Assembly: GCF_002379095.1 (NCBI RefSeq)
Contig: NZ_NBZV01000002.1
Coordinates: 183,185 to 247,184 of the forward strand
Reading direction: 5' to 3'
DNA: 64,000 nt
Source: Polaromonas sp. AER18D-145
GTDB lineage: Bacteria; Pseudomonadota; Gammaproteobacteria; Burkholderiales; Burkholderiaceae_C
The notes beneath the pieces are model-generated. The model saw only the letters and a program-made list of their open reading frames with translations. It had not been told where the DNA came from and ran no database searches. Below are positions 25,332 to 32,289 of this stretch, in pieces (the stretch's first letter is position 1; each line of letters opens with the position of its first letter). The translations under genes were made by a program, and so were the position numbers.

Positions 25332-25447
25332 AGGGGTCTTTCAGTAGATGGCCGGACGGCCGTGGCGTGGCGTGGTGCCGCGATTGTAGGCACCCAGGCG
25401 AAGACCGGTTGGATGGACCGGTTGTGGGCGTCGGCCCGCCAGGACCG

Positions 25448-25648
25448 CTACAGCGGGCGCAGATGGGTCGGTGGGTCGAAGTCGCCCATCGCCAGCTTGA
25501 AGCGGATATGGGCTTCGTCCATGGCCACCATCGCGTCGTTGACCGCCTTGTAGTCGGGCGGGTCCATGCTCAGAAAGCGCATGTAGTCAGCCCGCGCCTC
25601 GTCATAGTCGGCCAGGGCCTGCTGGGCTTTGGAGAGGGGGACAAACAT
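25448..25648 (-). CDS. Small hypothetical protein (66 aa), paralogue of 24456-24713
   Basis: Helical 66-residue protein starting at ATG 25648 with AAGG nine bases upstream. It shares the LADYD...(M/A)DxAHxR(F/L)K pattern with the other small protein of this cluster. No named domain is recognised. The gene follows the 54-residue Pro-rich reading frame by 9 bases, so it is probably the third gene of a small operon (26004 down to 25448). Confidence 0.65.
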   Translation of the reverse strand: MFVPLSKAQQALADYDEARADYMRFLSMDPPDYKAVNDAMVAMDEAHIRFKLAMGDFDPPTHLRPL

Positions 25649-25657
25649 GGCCAGGCC

Positions 25658-25822
25658 TTAAATGGCGGGCTGAACCGTACCGGGCTCTTCCGGATGGGCC
25701 GGCGGGGGCACAGGACCGAGGTCAGGTTCGACAGGGAATTCAGCCGGTGCCGGCACGGTTTTTCCGCCAGGCGACAGAGGCTCACCATTTTCGGAGGGAT
25801 GGGGACGATGGGTGGACGACAT
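25658..25822 (-). CDS. Small proline-rich protein (54 aa)
   Basis: A 54-codon frame: starts MSSTHRPHPSENGEPL and ends PEEPGTVQPAI. Proline, glutamate and glycine dominate and it is probably disordered. It begins 5 bases after the stop of the upstream small membrane protein and ends 9 bases before the start of the 66-residue protein, which argues for a real gene despite the absence of a clear ribosome binding site. Function unknown. Confidence 0.45.
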   Translation of the reverse strand: MSSTHRPHPSENGEPLSPGGKTVPAPAEFPVEPDLGPVPPPAHPEEPGTVQPAI

Positions 25823-25827
25823 AGGAG

Positions 25828-26004
25828 TCAGAACGGGGCGATCCAGGCTTCCACCGGAACCTCCGCAGTGGCCAGGACGGCAGCGGCGGCGATGCCCACG
25901 GACACCGCCGAAACATAAGCGATCAGCGCTCCCAGCACACGCCGGGGCGGTGCGCTGGACAGCCAGGCTGGCTGGACAGGGTTGGCATCTGGTTGACTGG
26001 ACAT
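25828..26004 (-). CDS. Small single-span membrane protein (58 aa)
   Basis: Reading from ATG 26004 gives MSSQPDANPVQPAWLSSAPP, then one hydrophobic helix (LGALIAYVSAVSVGIAAAAV, residues about 24-43) and a short tail ending WIAPF. In-frame starts further upstream (26040, 26079) are possible, but none has a clear ribosome binding site. First of three closely spaced tiny genes. A perfect hairpin (TGTCAGC-GAAG-GCTGACA, 26061-26078) lies upstream. Function unknown. Confidence 0.5.
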   Translation of the reverse strand: MSSQPDANPVQPAWLSSAPPRRVLGALIAYVSAVSVGIAAAAVLATAEVPVEAWIAPF

Positions 26005-26060
26005 AGGGTGATTTTTGATGGGCGGCTGGGCGTCCGCCATAGGCGGAATCTGAAAGGAAC

Positions 26061-26078
26061 TGTCAGCGAAGGCTGACA
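26061..26078. promoter_or_regulatory. Perfect 7-bp hairpin upstream of the small-gene operon
   Basis: TGTCAGC (26061-26067), loop GAAG, GCTGACA (26072-26078). No T-run follows on either strand, so it is more likely an operator or RNA leader structure than a terminator. Confidence 0.4.
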
Positions 26079-26119
26079 AGGTGAAATGCAGTGATCACCA
26101 CGCGACAGCCATCACTCTC

Positions 26120-26172
26120 TTTTTGATAGCAGCCAGCGCAATCACCGCAAGGGCTGGGGTCCAATCCAGCCT
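26120..26172. repeat. AT-stem dispersed repeat (half stem)
   Basis: TTTTTGATAGCAGCCAGCGC, then GCAAGGGCTGGGGTCCAATC: the GC half of the family with only one arm of the AT stem. Confidence 0.65.
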
Positions 26173-26205
26173 CATGACTAGCGCTGCCGACCCGGGAATC
26201 CCGGC

Positions 26206-26829
26206 TTAGAGCTTGGGAATACGCAGCGTCTTGCTCAGCATCAGGGTGCCGGACAGGACAAACAGCAGGGACAGGGGATGCAGCGCCCAGGGGCCGGCCA
26301 TCCAGACACCGCCGTAAAGCTGATCACCGAGGCGGTCCTGCCAGGCCGCCACCGCCAGCAAGGCGGTCAACAGCACGCTGGTGGGAATGGGTGTGCCCTC
26401 GAAATAGGCCACCTTGTCGGCGCCTGCCGACAGCGTTTCAGCCGTGACGTTGTAACGAGCCAGCCGACTCACGCCGCAGCAGACGAAGTAGATCAGCGCA
26501 ATCCAGTCCCAGCCGCCACGCAGACCCGCCGCGAACGCCAGTGCCGCAGGCGCCACCCCAAAAGAGATGATGTCCGCCAGCGAATCGAGTTCGCGCCCCA
26601 GCGCCGAATGCTGGCTGCGCCAGCGCGCCACGCGTCCGTCGAGCACGTCAAAAATGAAGGCCGCAGGCGCCATCGCCGCCGCCGCATAAAACCAGGCCTT
26701 GGCCCCCTCCACCGCATACAGCATGGCCAGAAAAACACCCGCGACCCCGCAGGCCGCATTACACAGCGTGAGGAAGTCCGCGAGGTGGAACTCCCGGAGC
26801 ATGGAGAAATGTCTGGTCTTGTCAGTCAA
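26206..26829 (-). CDS. pssA: CDP-diacylglycerol-serine O-phosphatidyltransferase
   Basis: Integral membrane enzyme making phosphatidylserine, the precursor of phosphatidylethanolamine. The 207-residue protein carries the CDP-alcohol phosphatidyltransferase motif as D61-xx-D64-G-xx-A-R69-x8-G78-xxx-D82-xxx-D86 and about six membrane helices. Only TTG (26829) or an internal ATG (26802, MLREFHLADF) can start it; both keep the full motif. It resembles the short, Bacillus-type PssA rather than the E. coli peripheral enzyme. A related phosphatidylglycerol or inositol synthase is less likely, given the HxADxxTLxN start. Confidence 0.85.
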   Translation of the reverse strand: MTDKTRHFSMLREFHLADFLTLCNAACGVAGVFLAMLYAVEGAKAWFYAAAAMAPAAFIFDVLDGRVARWRSQHSALGRELDSLADIISFGVAPAALAFAAGLRGGWDWIALIYFVCCGVSRLARYNVTAETLSAGADKVAYFEGTPIPTSVLLTALLAVAAWQDRLGDQLYGGVWMAGPWALHPLSLLFVLSGTLMLSKTLRIPKL

Positions 26830-26871
26830 GGGCGCCTGCTTTCATCGGTGGTCATGTCGGCGCGGCCAGCC

Positions 26872-27038
26872 TAGGAGCCTGTCGGACTTGGGAATCGTCG
26901 GCTGCAAATCGACCGCAGCGGTCCATTTTTCACCGTCTTTTTGTCCCATAGCTGGGCTATGGGCCTGCACATCCGGCAAAAACTGTCCTCGCCGGGGCCG
27001 ATTTTCGCTTTCGACGCCCCAAGCCCGACAGGCTCCTA
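26872..27038. mobile_element. MITE-like element with 21-bp terminal inverted repeats
   Basis: A 167-base non-coding segment bounded by TAGGAGCCTGTCGGACTTGG at the left and its near-perfect inverse (CCAAGCCCGACAGGCTCCTA) at the right: 20 of 21 terminal bases match. No open frame inside. A single end-like sequence (TAGGAGCCTGTC) recurs at 58084. Confidence 0.75.
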
Positions 27039-27062
27039 GCGGCCTGCCATGCCGTACTTTAC

Positions 27063-27551
27063 TTATTTCTGCGGCACCGGGACCGGTACCAGCAGCACCG
27101 GCGCATTGGTCTGCGGCTCGATGCGAACCGACGTGGCGCCAGCCGGCACGACCACGGTTTCGACTTCGCGAATCACCCCGCCACCGGCGACACTGCCGCT
27201 GGCATTGCCGTAACCCATTACACGGGCCTCACAGGCCGAGCGGTCTTCGCCGGTGAGCGCTTCGCAGCGCAGGCGGGCGTTGGCCTCAAACTGGGCGCCG
27301 CTGTTGTCAAGCTTGCCGCTGCGTTTTTCGGCTGCGGCATTGTTCACTTCCCTGAGGCAGGTGGCCTGGTCCTGCTGGGACCGGCCTTCCATACAGGCGG
27401 CGCGCTCCTTTTGCGTATTGCCCGAAGCATCAATGCCCGTGGTGCCGGTTGCCGTGATGGGCGCCTGCGCCAGCGCAGCCCCCATGAGCAGGGACAGCCC
27501 CAAGCCGGCCCATGCGTGGCGCGCGCGAAAAATGAGGGTGGTTTTGATCAT
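27063..27551 (-). CDS. Secreted hypothetical protein (162 aa)
   Basis: Starts at ATG 27551 with AGGAG seven bases upstream. The N-terminus is basic then hydrophobic (HAWAGLGLSLLMGAALAQAP), a Sec signal cleaved near ALAQ. The mature part has four cysteines in two CxxG/CL-type pairs (RAACMEGRSQQDQATCLREV and ARLRCEALTGEDRSACEARV), probably forming two disulfides in a helical hairpin arrangement, and a valine-rich C-terminal tail with a VPVPVPQK end. No known family name. Probably periplasmic. Confidence 0.7.
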   Translation of the reverse strand: MIKTTLIFRARHAWAGLGLSLLMGAALAQAPITATGTTGIDASGNTQKERAACMEGRSQQDQATCLREVNNAAAEKRSGKLDNSGAQFEANARLRCEALTGEDRSACEARVMGYGNASGSVAGGGVIREVETVVVPAGATSVRIEPQTNAPVLLVPVPVPQK

Positions 27552-27679
27552 GTCGTGCTCCTGAACGGTGAAAGATGCCCCAGTCTAGGGAGGCGGACAC
27601 GGCCGGCCTGAGGGATATCACGCCCGCCGCGCAGCGCCACGCACGCGACTGTCTGTAGGACGGGTCTTTCAGCGGCCAC

Positions 27680-27701
27680 AAAAAAGGCGGCCATGGCCGC
27701 C
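27680..27701 (-). terminator. Rho-independent terminator of the DUF2726-like gene
   Basis: On the minus strand GGCGGC-CATG-GCCGCC followed by TTTTTT, 45 bases after the stop codon of the gene ending at 27746. Confidence 0.85.
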
Positions 27702-27745
27702 TGGACAGGCTCGGGGGACCGCCCCCGCCCGTAGGAACGTCAGTG

Positions 27746-28534
27746 CTACCTGGCACGCGGGCCGTCGGTCGGCATGGTGAAGGAGTCTTCCCACTGTGTC
27801 GCGAAACGGCCCGGCTTGTCTCGGGTCATGAAGGAGCCGGTGCCCTCCGGGTTGAAGCCGATGTTGCGGTTCTTTTCCCTGGGGTCGGGCTCGGCAACCT
27901 GTTTGTCCTTGATCTCCTTGAGGGCGGCGGCCTTGGCCGCGCGCACTTTCTCGCTGGTGAACTCATCGAGCGCCGCATGAAAGCTGCTGTCGCCGCCACG
28001 GGTCTCCTCGGCCTCGGCCTCGGCCATCGGGACCTCGCCCAGAAACGCCGCCCGCATGGCGCCGCCCGAGGGCAGGCTGCCACTGCGCACCGTGGTGTAG
28101 CCAATACCGCATTCCAGCAACAGGCTCTCCTTCATGTCCTTTTGCGCCCGGGGAAGGCCCCGTTTTCCCGGCACATCGACACAGCCGACCACCTTGCCCT
28201 CCAGGGTGCAGACGCTGAAGCTGCAGTAAACCCCCTCCAGCAGTTCGTGCCAATGCTGGTCCTTGTTTTCGGGCCGGTTTTTCGTGCTCGGAATCGTGAA
28301 ACGCATGACAGGCACCTTGATCATCACGGCATGATCCGCAAAAGCCGTGCGCAGCCACTTCCACACCTCCTGCTCCTCGCTGGTCATCAGGCCGCGGGCG
28401 TTGAGCAGCCAGCGCGCCGGCAAACGCAACTTCTGCTCGACGCGGCGGCGTGACCAGCCCCAATGCGCCAGAACCCCCAGGCCGACGCCCAGCGAAAGGC
28501 CCAGCGCAGTCATCAGCCATGTGGATAGGTTCAC
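27746..28534 (-). CDS. DUF2726-like protein with N-terminal membrane anchor (copy 1)
   Basis: A 262-residue protein starting at GTG 28534, preceded by AAGGAG. An N-terminal membrane helix (TWLMTALGLSLGVGLGVLAH) is followed by a domain with MTSEEQEVWKWLRTAF, HELLEGVYCSFSVCTLEGKV, VVGCVDVPG and a KDMKESLLLECGI stretch: the pattern of DUF2726, a nuclease-like fold. The C-terminal third is charged and Ala/Glu/Lys-rich (coiled-coil-like). The gene 28639-29112 encodes a shorter homologue directly upstream. Domain assignment is by pattern and not certain. Role unknown; probably cytoplasmic domain anchored to the inner membrane. Confidence 0.7.
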   Translation of the reverse strand: MNLSTWLMTALGLSLGVGLGVLAHWGWSRRRVEQKLRLPARWLLNARGLMTSEEQEVWKWLRTAFADHAVMIKVPVMRFTIPSTKNRPENKDQHWHELLEGVYCSFSVCTLEGKVVGCVDVPGKRGLPRAQKDMKESLLLECGIGYTTVRSGSLPSGGAMRAAFLGEVPMAEAEAEETRGGDSSFHAALDEFTSEKVRAAKAAALKEIKDKQVAEPDPREKNRNIGFNPEGTGSFMTRDKPGRFATQWEDSFTMPTDGPRAR

Positions 28535-28638
28535 GGTATCTCCTTCTTGTGTGGGCACGCTGCCCAATGCAACCGCGCGTCTGGCCGCCAGCATAAATCA
28601 CAAACACCCCGCCGGTCAAAACATGGCGTCCGCAACGG

Positions 28639-29112
28639 TTACCAAATGAAGCAGCGCGGCCGGCGCTCAGGAATTGACGGCGCCCCCCAGCGGAAAGGCA
28701 CGGACCAGGCGCTTTGGCTCCGTACCAGTGAGGAGCCCTGTCGCTCCCCCACGACATCCACGCAGCCGATCACGGTTCCGTCCGCGCCGCATACCGTGAA
28801 CGTGCAGTAGACGCCGCTCAGGCGCTTGTGCCAGACCTTGCTTTCTGCGGGGGTGGTGGGTGCGGTGTAGCGCACCAGCGGGATCTTGAGCATGACGTGG
28901 TAGTCCGCAAAGACCGCGCACAACCACTGCCAGACGTCGTGTTCATCCGGGCCGACCAGCTCGCGCGCCGTGATCGGCCACTGGCTGGGGGCACTCATGC
29001 TGCGGAGGGCTGCACGTCGCAGATGACTTCTGTAAAGCAGGCTGCAGGCGCCCACCGCAGACACCATCAGCAAAGCCCCCAAGCCCACCCGCTCCGTCAA
29101 GTCATTGAGCAC
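28639..29112 (-). CDS. DUF2726-like membrane-anchored protein (copy 2, shorter)
   Basis: A 157-residue homologue of the downstream gene product. It has an N-terminal hydrophobic helix (VGLGALLMVSAVGACSLL), the matching block DEHDVWQWLCAVFADYHVML, KIPLVRYTAP, RLSGVYCTFTVCGADGTV and IGCVDVVG, but it ends soon after, lacking the D...K...LL segment and the long charged tail. It may be a shortened paralogue or a decaying duplicate. Upstream (29159-29196) lie sequences similar to those in front of the S24 repressor gene, suggesting shared control. Confidence 0.7.
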   Translation of the reverse strand: MLNDLTERVGLGALLMVSAVGACSLLYRSHLRRAALRSMSAPSQWPITARELVGPDEHDVWQWLCAVFADYHVMLKIPLVRYTAPTTPAESKVWHKRLSGVYCTFTVCGADGTVIGCVDVVGERQGSSLVRSQSAWSVPFRWGAPSIPERRPRCFIW

Positions 29113-29158
29113 GTGTCCTCCCTCTTTTTAGGGGAGTCTACCCACATCCCGGAAAAAA

Positions 29159-29196
29159 GATAATTTTTCTATCTAAAACAGAATTATTTTTGTCTC
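29159..29196. promoter_or_regulatory. Operator-like sequence in front of the DUF2726-like pair
   Basis: On the minus strand GATAGAAAAATTATC (29173-29159) matches 13 of 15 bases of GATAGAAAATTTGTC at 29910-29924; TTTTGTCTC at 29188-29196 resembles ATTTGTCTC at 29919-29927. It is 47 bases upstream of the gene starting at 29112. Confidence 0.5.
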
Positions 29197-29266
29197 CGAT
29201 ACGTCAACCCCCGGCTGGCGCATGGCGCACTGCGCCCGGTATCCGGGTCTGCGTCACTCGTTCCGG

Positions 29267-29884
29267 CTAGCGGAATTTTTTGGTGAATTCGCGCACGACA
29301 CCGATGATCTCGGCAGTGCCCAGGGGACGGATGGGGTAGCGCACATTGAGCGGCTTGAGAAACAACTCGCCACCATCCATGATGAGCTGCTTGAAGGTCG
29401 TCTTGTTCTCGCCGTTGAGGGCGATCACATAGTCGCCCGGCACGGCCTGCATTTCGGGCTCCACGATCAGCAGAGAGCCTTCGGGGAAGGAATCGATGCT
29501 GTCGCCAACCATGCTGTCTCCCTGAACACGCAACGCAAACGTGTGACGTTTGATGGCAATGGTCACCGGCACCCTCTCCAGCCCGTCCTTGGGATTGAAG
29601 TTGTCAATGACCGTGTAGTTTCCGGCCTGCACTTCCGAGATCAGCGGCACTTCAGCCCGCACGTCAAAACCCGGGCGGACGTTGGAACCACCAGACATCA
29701 ACTCGGCCACGAAAACGCCAAGCAGTTCTGCCACCCTGCGCTGGTTGGAACGTTTTGGCGCGGTGCCGTCCGGTCTTTCCCATTGTTGTACGGCCCCGCG
29801 GCTGACGCCTGCAGCGTCAGCAAATTGCGGCTCGCTCATGGCCAGCCGTTTGCGGCCTTCCCGGATTAATGTATGAACGCTCAT
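29267..29884 (-). CDS. S24-family self-cleaving repressor (CI/LexA-like)
   Basis: A 205-residue phage-type repressor. An XRE helix-turn-helix covers residues 5-62 (MSEPQFADAAGVSRGAVQQW), a linker follows, and the C-terminal S24 domain has the Ala87-Gly88 cleavage site (SEVQAGNY), the catalytic Ser124 (QGDSMVGDS) and Lys165 (TTFKQLI). All residues needed for RecA-stimulated autocleavage are in place, so it should lift repression after DNA damage. Neighbouring genes are not obviously phage genes. Two 15-base operator-like repeats lie just upstream and one in front of the DUF2726-like pair. Confidence 0.88.
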   Translation of the reverse strand: MSVHTLIREGRKRLAMSEPQFADAAGVSRGAVQQWERPDGTAPKRSNQRRVAELLGVFVAELMSGGSNVRPGFDVRAEVPLISEVQAGNYTVIDNFNPKDGLERVPVTIAIKRHTFALRVQGDSMVGDSIDSFPEGSLLIVEPEMQAVPGDYVIALNGENKTTFKQLIMDGGELFLKPLNVRYPIRPLGTAEIIGVVREFTKKFR

Positions 29885-29909
29885 AGTCTATAGGTTAGGC
29901 CTCCGCCTC

Positions 29910-29943
29910 GATAGAAAATTTGTCTCTGGATAGAGAATTTAGC
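29910..29943. promoter_or_regulatory. Tandem operator-like sites upstream of the S24 repressor
   Basis: GATAGAAAATTTGTC (29910-29924) and GATAGAGAATTTAGC (29929-29943) match at 12 of 15 positions, 19 bases apart. The last lies 45-59 bases upstream of the repressor start. Likely autoregulatory sites. Confidence 0.6.
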
Positions 29944-29997
29944 GCTCCTGCGGAACGCGGCTTCGGTGGTAAGTGACCGTGAAAAGGACCTGAAACC

Positions 29998-30018
29998 GGC
30001 GCCGGGGCGGCGCCTTTT
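29998..30018 (+). terminator. Orphan plus-strand terminator hairpin
   Basis: GGCGCC (29998-30003), loop GGGGC, GGCGCC (30009-30014), then TTTT. No plus-strand gene precedes it; it may end a short untranslated RNA divergent from the repressor (roughly 29944-30018). Confidence 0.55.
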
Positions 30019-30183
30019 AAACAAGCTCTGTGCGTAGCCTGTTCTTCTTCTTGATTCTTCTTGGTATTGCTGGAGGATCTGGGTATGGAATTACATAAAA
30101 AAAGGCACTCAAAACCCTGTTAATCCTTTGTATTAATTTTCAAAATGTATGGAATGCCCCAAGAAGCTGCCCGCGACACGACG
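30019..30183. other. AT-rich gene-free stretch
   Basis: Contains runs such as ATAAAAAAAGG and TAATTTTCAAAAT, noticeably less GC-rich than surroundings. No gene or clear structure. Together with the S24 promoter region (29885-30018) it forms a ~300-base gap. Confidence 0.5.
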
Positions 30184-30816
30184 CTAACTGTCCTTGAGCA
30201 AAAACTGCATGCTGGTTCCCGCCAGTTCCAGCACGTCGTTGTGGGCCAGCGGCACCGCATCGGCACCTACTGGCTGGCCATTGAGCGTCGGCGGGACCCC
30301 GCCTTCCATGTGGGCCACGTAGTAGCCGTAGCGCCGGTGGGAGACGGCCACGACGCTGACATCGGGCTTGCCGAAAGTGGTCACCGCCTTGACCACAGGC
30401 ACCTCCAGTCCGGCCGAAGAGCCCGAGAGCACCTTGAAGCTGGCGTGCAACGTCCCACTCCCCCCCGGCGCAGCGTGGCCATCGAGCTTCATCGCCGCCG
30501 TCTCGTGGTAGCCGGTATCTTCCGAGGCCGAGAGGTACTGGATCCTGAAGTTTCCAATGGCGATCATGTCGTTGTCGTGCAGCAATTGCCGTGACTTGAT
30601 CATCTTGCCGTTGATATAGGTGCCGTTGGTGCTGCCCAGGTCTTCGACATACACGTCGGCCAGGCCCTCCAGTTCAAACACGCAGTGCTCGCCGCTGACC
30701 ACCAGGTTGTTGAACACAATGTCGTTGTGCGGCCGCCGGCCCAGCGTCGTGCGGTCCTTGTGCAGGTAGACGTGTTTGATTTCGACACCCTCGACCGATG
30801 CAATGAGTTGCGGCAT
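30184..30816 (-). CDS. FHA-domain protein
   Basis: A 210-residue cytoplasmic protein. The N-terminal forkhead-associated domain (about 20-95) has the phosphothreonine-binding residues: GRRPHNDIVF (Gly26-Arg27), SGEHCVFE (Ser41, His44) and GSTNGTYING (Asn64-Gly65). The C-terminal part (about 125-205: TFGKPDVSVVAVSHRRYGYY, LNGQPVGADAVPL, DVLELAGTSMQFLL) looks like a second, degenerate FHA domain. Start ATG 30816, preceded by GGAGG. FHA proteins read phosphothreonine from Ser/Thr kinases or serve type VI secretion or division; no kinase is encoded here. Confidence 0.88.
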   Translation of the reverse strand: MPQLIASVEGVEIKHVYLHKDRTTLGRRPHNDIVFNNLVVSGEHCVFELEGLADVYVEDLGSTNGTYINGKMIKSRQLLHDNDMIAIGNFRIQYLSASEDTGYHETAAMKLDGHAAPGGSGTLHASFKVLSGSSAGLEVPVVKAVTTFGKPDVSVVAVSHRRYGYYVAHMEGGVPPTLNGQPVGADAVPLAHNDVLELAGTSMQFLLKDS

Positions 30817-30912
30817 AAGGCCTCCCGGCTGCGTCAAGACTGCCGCGGTGCGCCCTTCGCACAGCGGCCTGTTCATCGTATGCCTGACGCTGCCCGGAAA
30901 CAAGCCCCCGGG

Positions 30913-31125
30913 TCAGCGCCGGCGCAAGGGTTCCAGCAGGCCGCCCAGCCCGTTGTGGTCGATTTCCAGCATCAGCGCCAGCAGGCGACCGATCTCGTTC
31001 CTGGGAAAACCTTCCCGGGCAAACCACGCCAGATAGTTGCCCGGCAGGTCGGCGATCAGCCGCCCCTTGTACTTGCCAAAAGGCATCTCGCGCGTCACCA
31101 GCAGTTGCAGGTCTTCCGGCTTCAT
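30913..31125 (-). CDS. DUF3820 family protein
   Basis: A 70-residue protein with the DUF3820 pattern MPFGKYKGRLIADLPGNYL, WFAREGFPRNEIGRLLALML. The MPFGKYKG block is also found in exonuclease-associated small proteins; function is not established. It overlaps the SUI1-type gene by four bases (ATGA) and is translated as the second gene of that pair. Mostly helical after the GKYKG turn. Confidence 0.85.
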   Translation of the reverse strand: MKPEDLQLLVTREMPFGKYKGRLIADLPGNYLAWFAREGFPRNEIGRLLALMLEIDHNGLGGLLEPLRRR

Positions 31126-31484
31126 GCGCCCGCACGCTTGACGGTCCAGCCCTGTTTGGTGAGCAAGTCCACCACCAGCGCGGCATGGTCGCCCTGCACC
31201 TCGATCACGCCGTCCTTGACCGTGCCGCCGGAGCCGCAGGCCGTCTTGAGCTGTTTGCCGACCAAAACCAGCGCCGCGTCCTGCAACGCAAGCCCCTTGA
31301 CCAGGGTCACGCTTTTGCCCCCGCGACCTTTGGTCTCGCGCGACACCCGGACAATGCCGTCGGACGGGGCCAGCGGCCGCGTCTGGCGGCACACACACTG
31401 GGCCAGCGCCTTGCGGCAAGCCGGGCACATGCGCCCCGCGTCGGTCGAATAAACGAGTCCGCCGGGGCTTGAATGACTTTTCAT
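31122..31484 (-). CDS. yciH: SUI1/YciH-type translation initiation factor homologue
   Basis: A 120-residue member of the eIF1/SUI1 family. A zinc-binding-like N-terminus (GRMCPACRKALAQCVCRQ) precedes the SUI1 domain: VRVSRETKGRGGKSVTLVKG, LKTACGSGGTVKDGVIEVQG and a final DLLTKQGWTVKRAG. Bacterial YciH influences start-codon discrimination. I chose ATG 31484; the longer frame lacks family similarity. Overlaps the DUF3820 gene. Confidence 0.92.
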   Translation of the reverse strand: MKSHSSPGGLVYSTDAGRMCPACRKALAQCVCRQTRPLAPSDGIVRVSRETKGRGGKSVTLVKGLALQDAALVLVGKQLKTACGSGGTVKDGVIEVQGDHAALVVDLLTKQGWTVKRAGA

Positions 31485-31628
31485 GGAATGCACCGATGTG
31501 AGGAAAACGGCCTCAGAGCCCATCGCCCCAAGCGTCACCGGCTATCGTACAGCGATGCGGGCAGGACCCCCGGTAAACCGGCGCGGCATCGGCTGCAGCC
31601 CGCGCAGGAGGCAGAGCCGGACACAGGC

Positions 31629-32180
31629 TCAGATGTGGCCGACGGGCTGCGGGGTGTGCCGCAGGTGAAGCGACAGGCCCAGCGCCTCCATGTGGTTGCC
31701 GTCGCGGCCGAGAATGGTTTCGGCCAGGGGCAGGAAATACTCCTCCTCGAAACGCGCATGCGCGGAATAGGCGTGAACCAGTTTCTCCACGGCATCCAGA
31801 TCCAGATCGACAGACTGCGACTTTGCCACGGCCTTGACGGCGGGCTCCAGCTTTTTCCACATCGCCTCGATCTGGCGGTGCTCCGCAGTCAGGCGCTGCA
31901 CCATGGCCTGGACCTCATCGGCTTCCCGCCCCCGGCCGGCGCTGCGCAACACGGCGGGGAACAGCTCGCGCTCCTCGTCCGCATGATGTTCGTACACCGC
32001 GTGGTGGAACAAGCCCAGCGTGTCGGTGGCGATGGTTCGCGCCTGGGCCGCAGCCGCCTGGAGCGCAGGCAATTCCTCGAAAGCCTGAAGCTTCGAAAGA
32101 ATGCCCAGATGGCACTGGGAAAAACCGGTCAGCGGCTCGCTGGAATGGCCCGGGTCATGCGCGGCAGGATGGGTTGTCAT
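31629..32180 (-). CDS. Hemerythrin-domain protein
   Basis: A 183-residue protein with a hemerythrin/HHE four-helix fold that binds a di-iron centre. Helices carry the expected ligands: ALFHHAVYEHHADEE-type motif (here GLFHHAVYEHHADEERELFP), AEHRQIEAMW, and HARFEEEYFLPLAE. Such proteins bind oxygen or NO, or detoxify reactive species. Start ATG 32180. Divergent from the universal stress protein with a perfect FNR box between; TATATT lies on the minus strand exactly 32 bases (centre to centre) from the box, so the transcript could begin at or next to the start codon. Confidence 0.88.
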   Translation of the reverse strand: MTTHPAAHDPGHSSEPLTGFSQCHLGILSKLQAFEELPALQAAAAQARTIATDTLGLFHHAVYEHHADEERELFPAVLRSAGRGREADEVQAMVQRLTAEHRQIEAMWKKLEPAVKAVAKSQSVDLDLDAVEKLVHAYSAHARFEEEYFLPLAETILGRDGNHMEALGLSLHLRHTPQPVGHI

Positions 32181-32186
32181 GCGGCC

Positions 32187-32192
32187 AATATA
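32187..32192 (-). promoter_or_regulatory. Probable -10 element of the hemerythrin gene
   Basis: TATATT on the minus strand, five of six matches to TATAAT, at the spacing from the FNR box expected for a class II FNR-dependent promoter. Confidence 0.55.
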
Positions 32193-32214
32193 GGGGGGCG
32201 CCTGTGCGTCTGGC

Positions 32215-32228
32215 TTGATGCACATCAA
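32215..32228. promoter_or_regulatory. FNR/ANR box
   Basis: TTGAT-GCAC-ATCAA is a perfect match to the FNR/ANR consensus TTGAT-N4-ATCAA. It lies between the hemerythrin (start 32180) and Usp (start 32290) genes. Confidence 0.85.
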
Positions 32229-32289
32229 TAAAGCGGCCGCCCGCCACCGCAAGATAAGGGCCTGTTCATCATCAGCAGACAAGGCTCCC

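Noticed and set aside
29970..30000. GTGAAAAGGACCTGAAACCG looks like a conserved stretch of 23S rRNA
   Set aside because: Only about 20 bases agree and flanks do not; chance similarity is likely and no rRNA gene is present.
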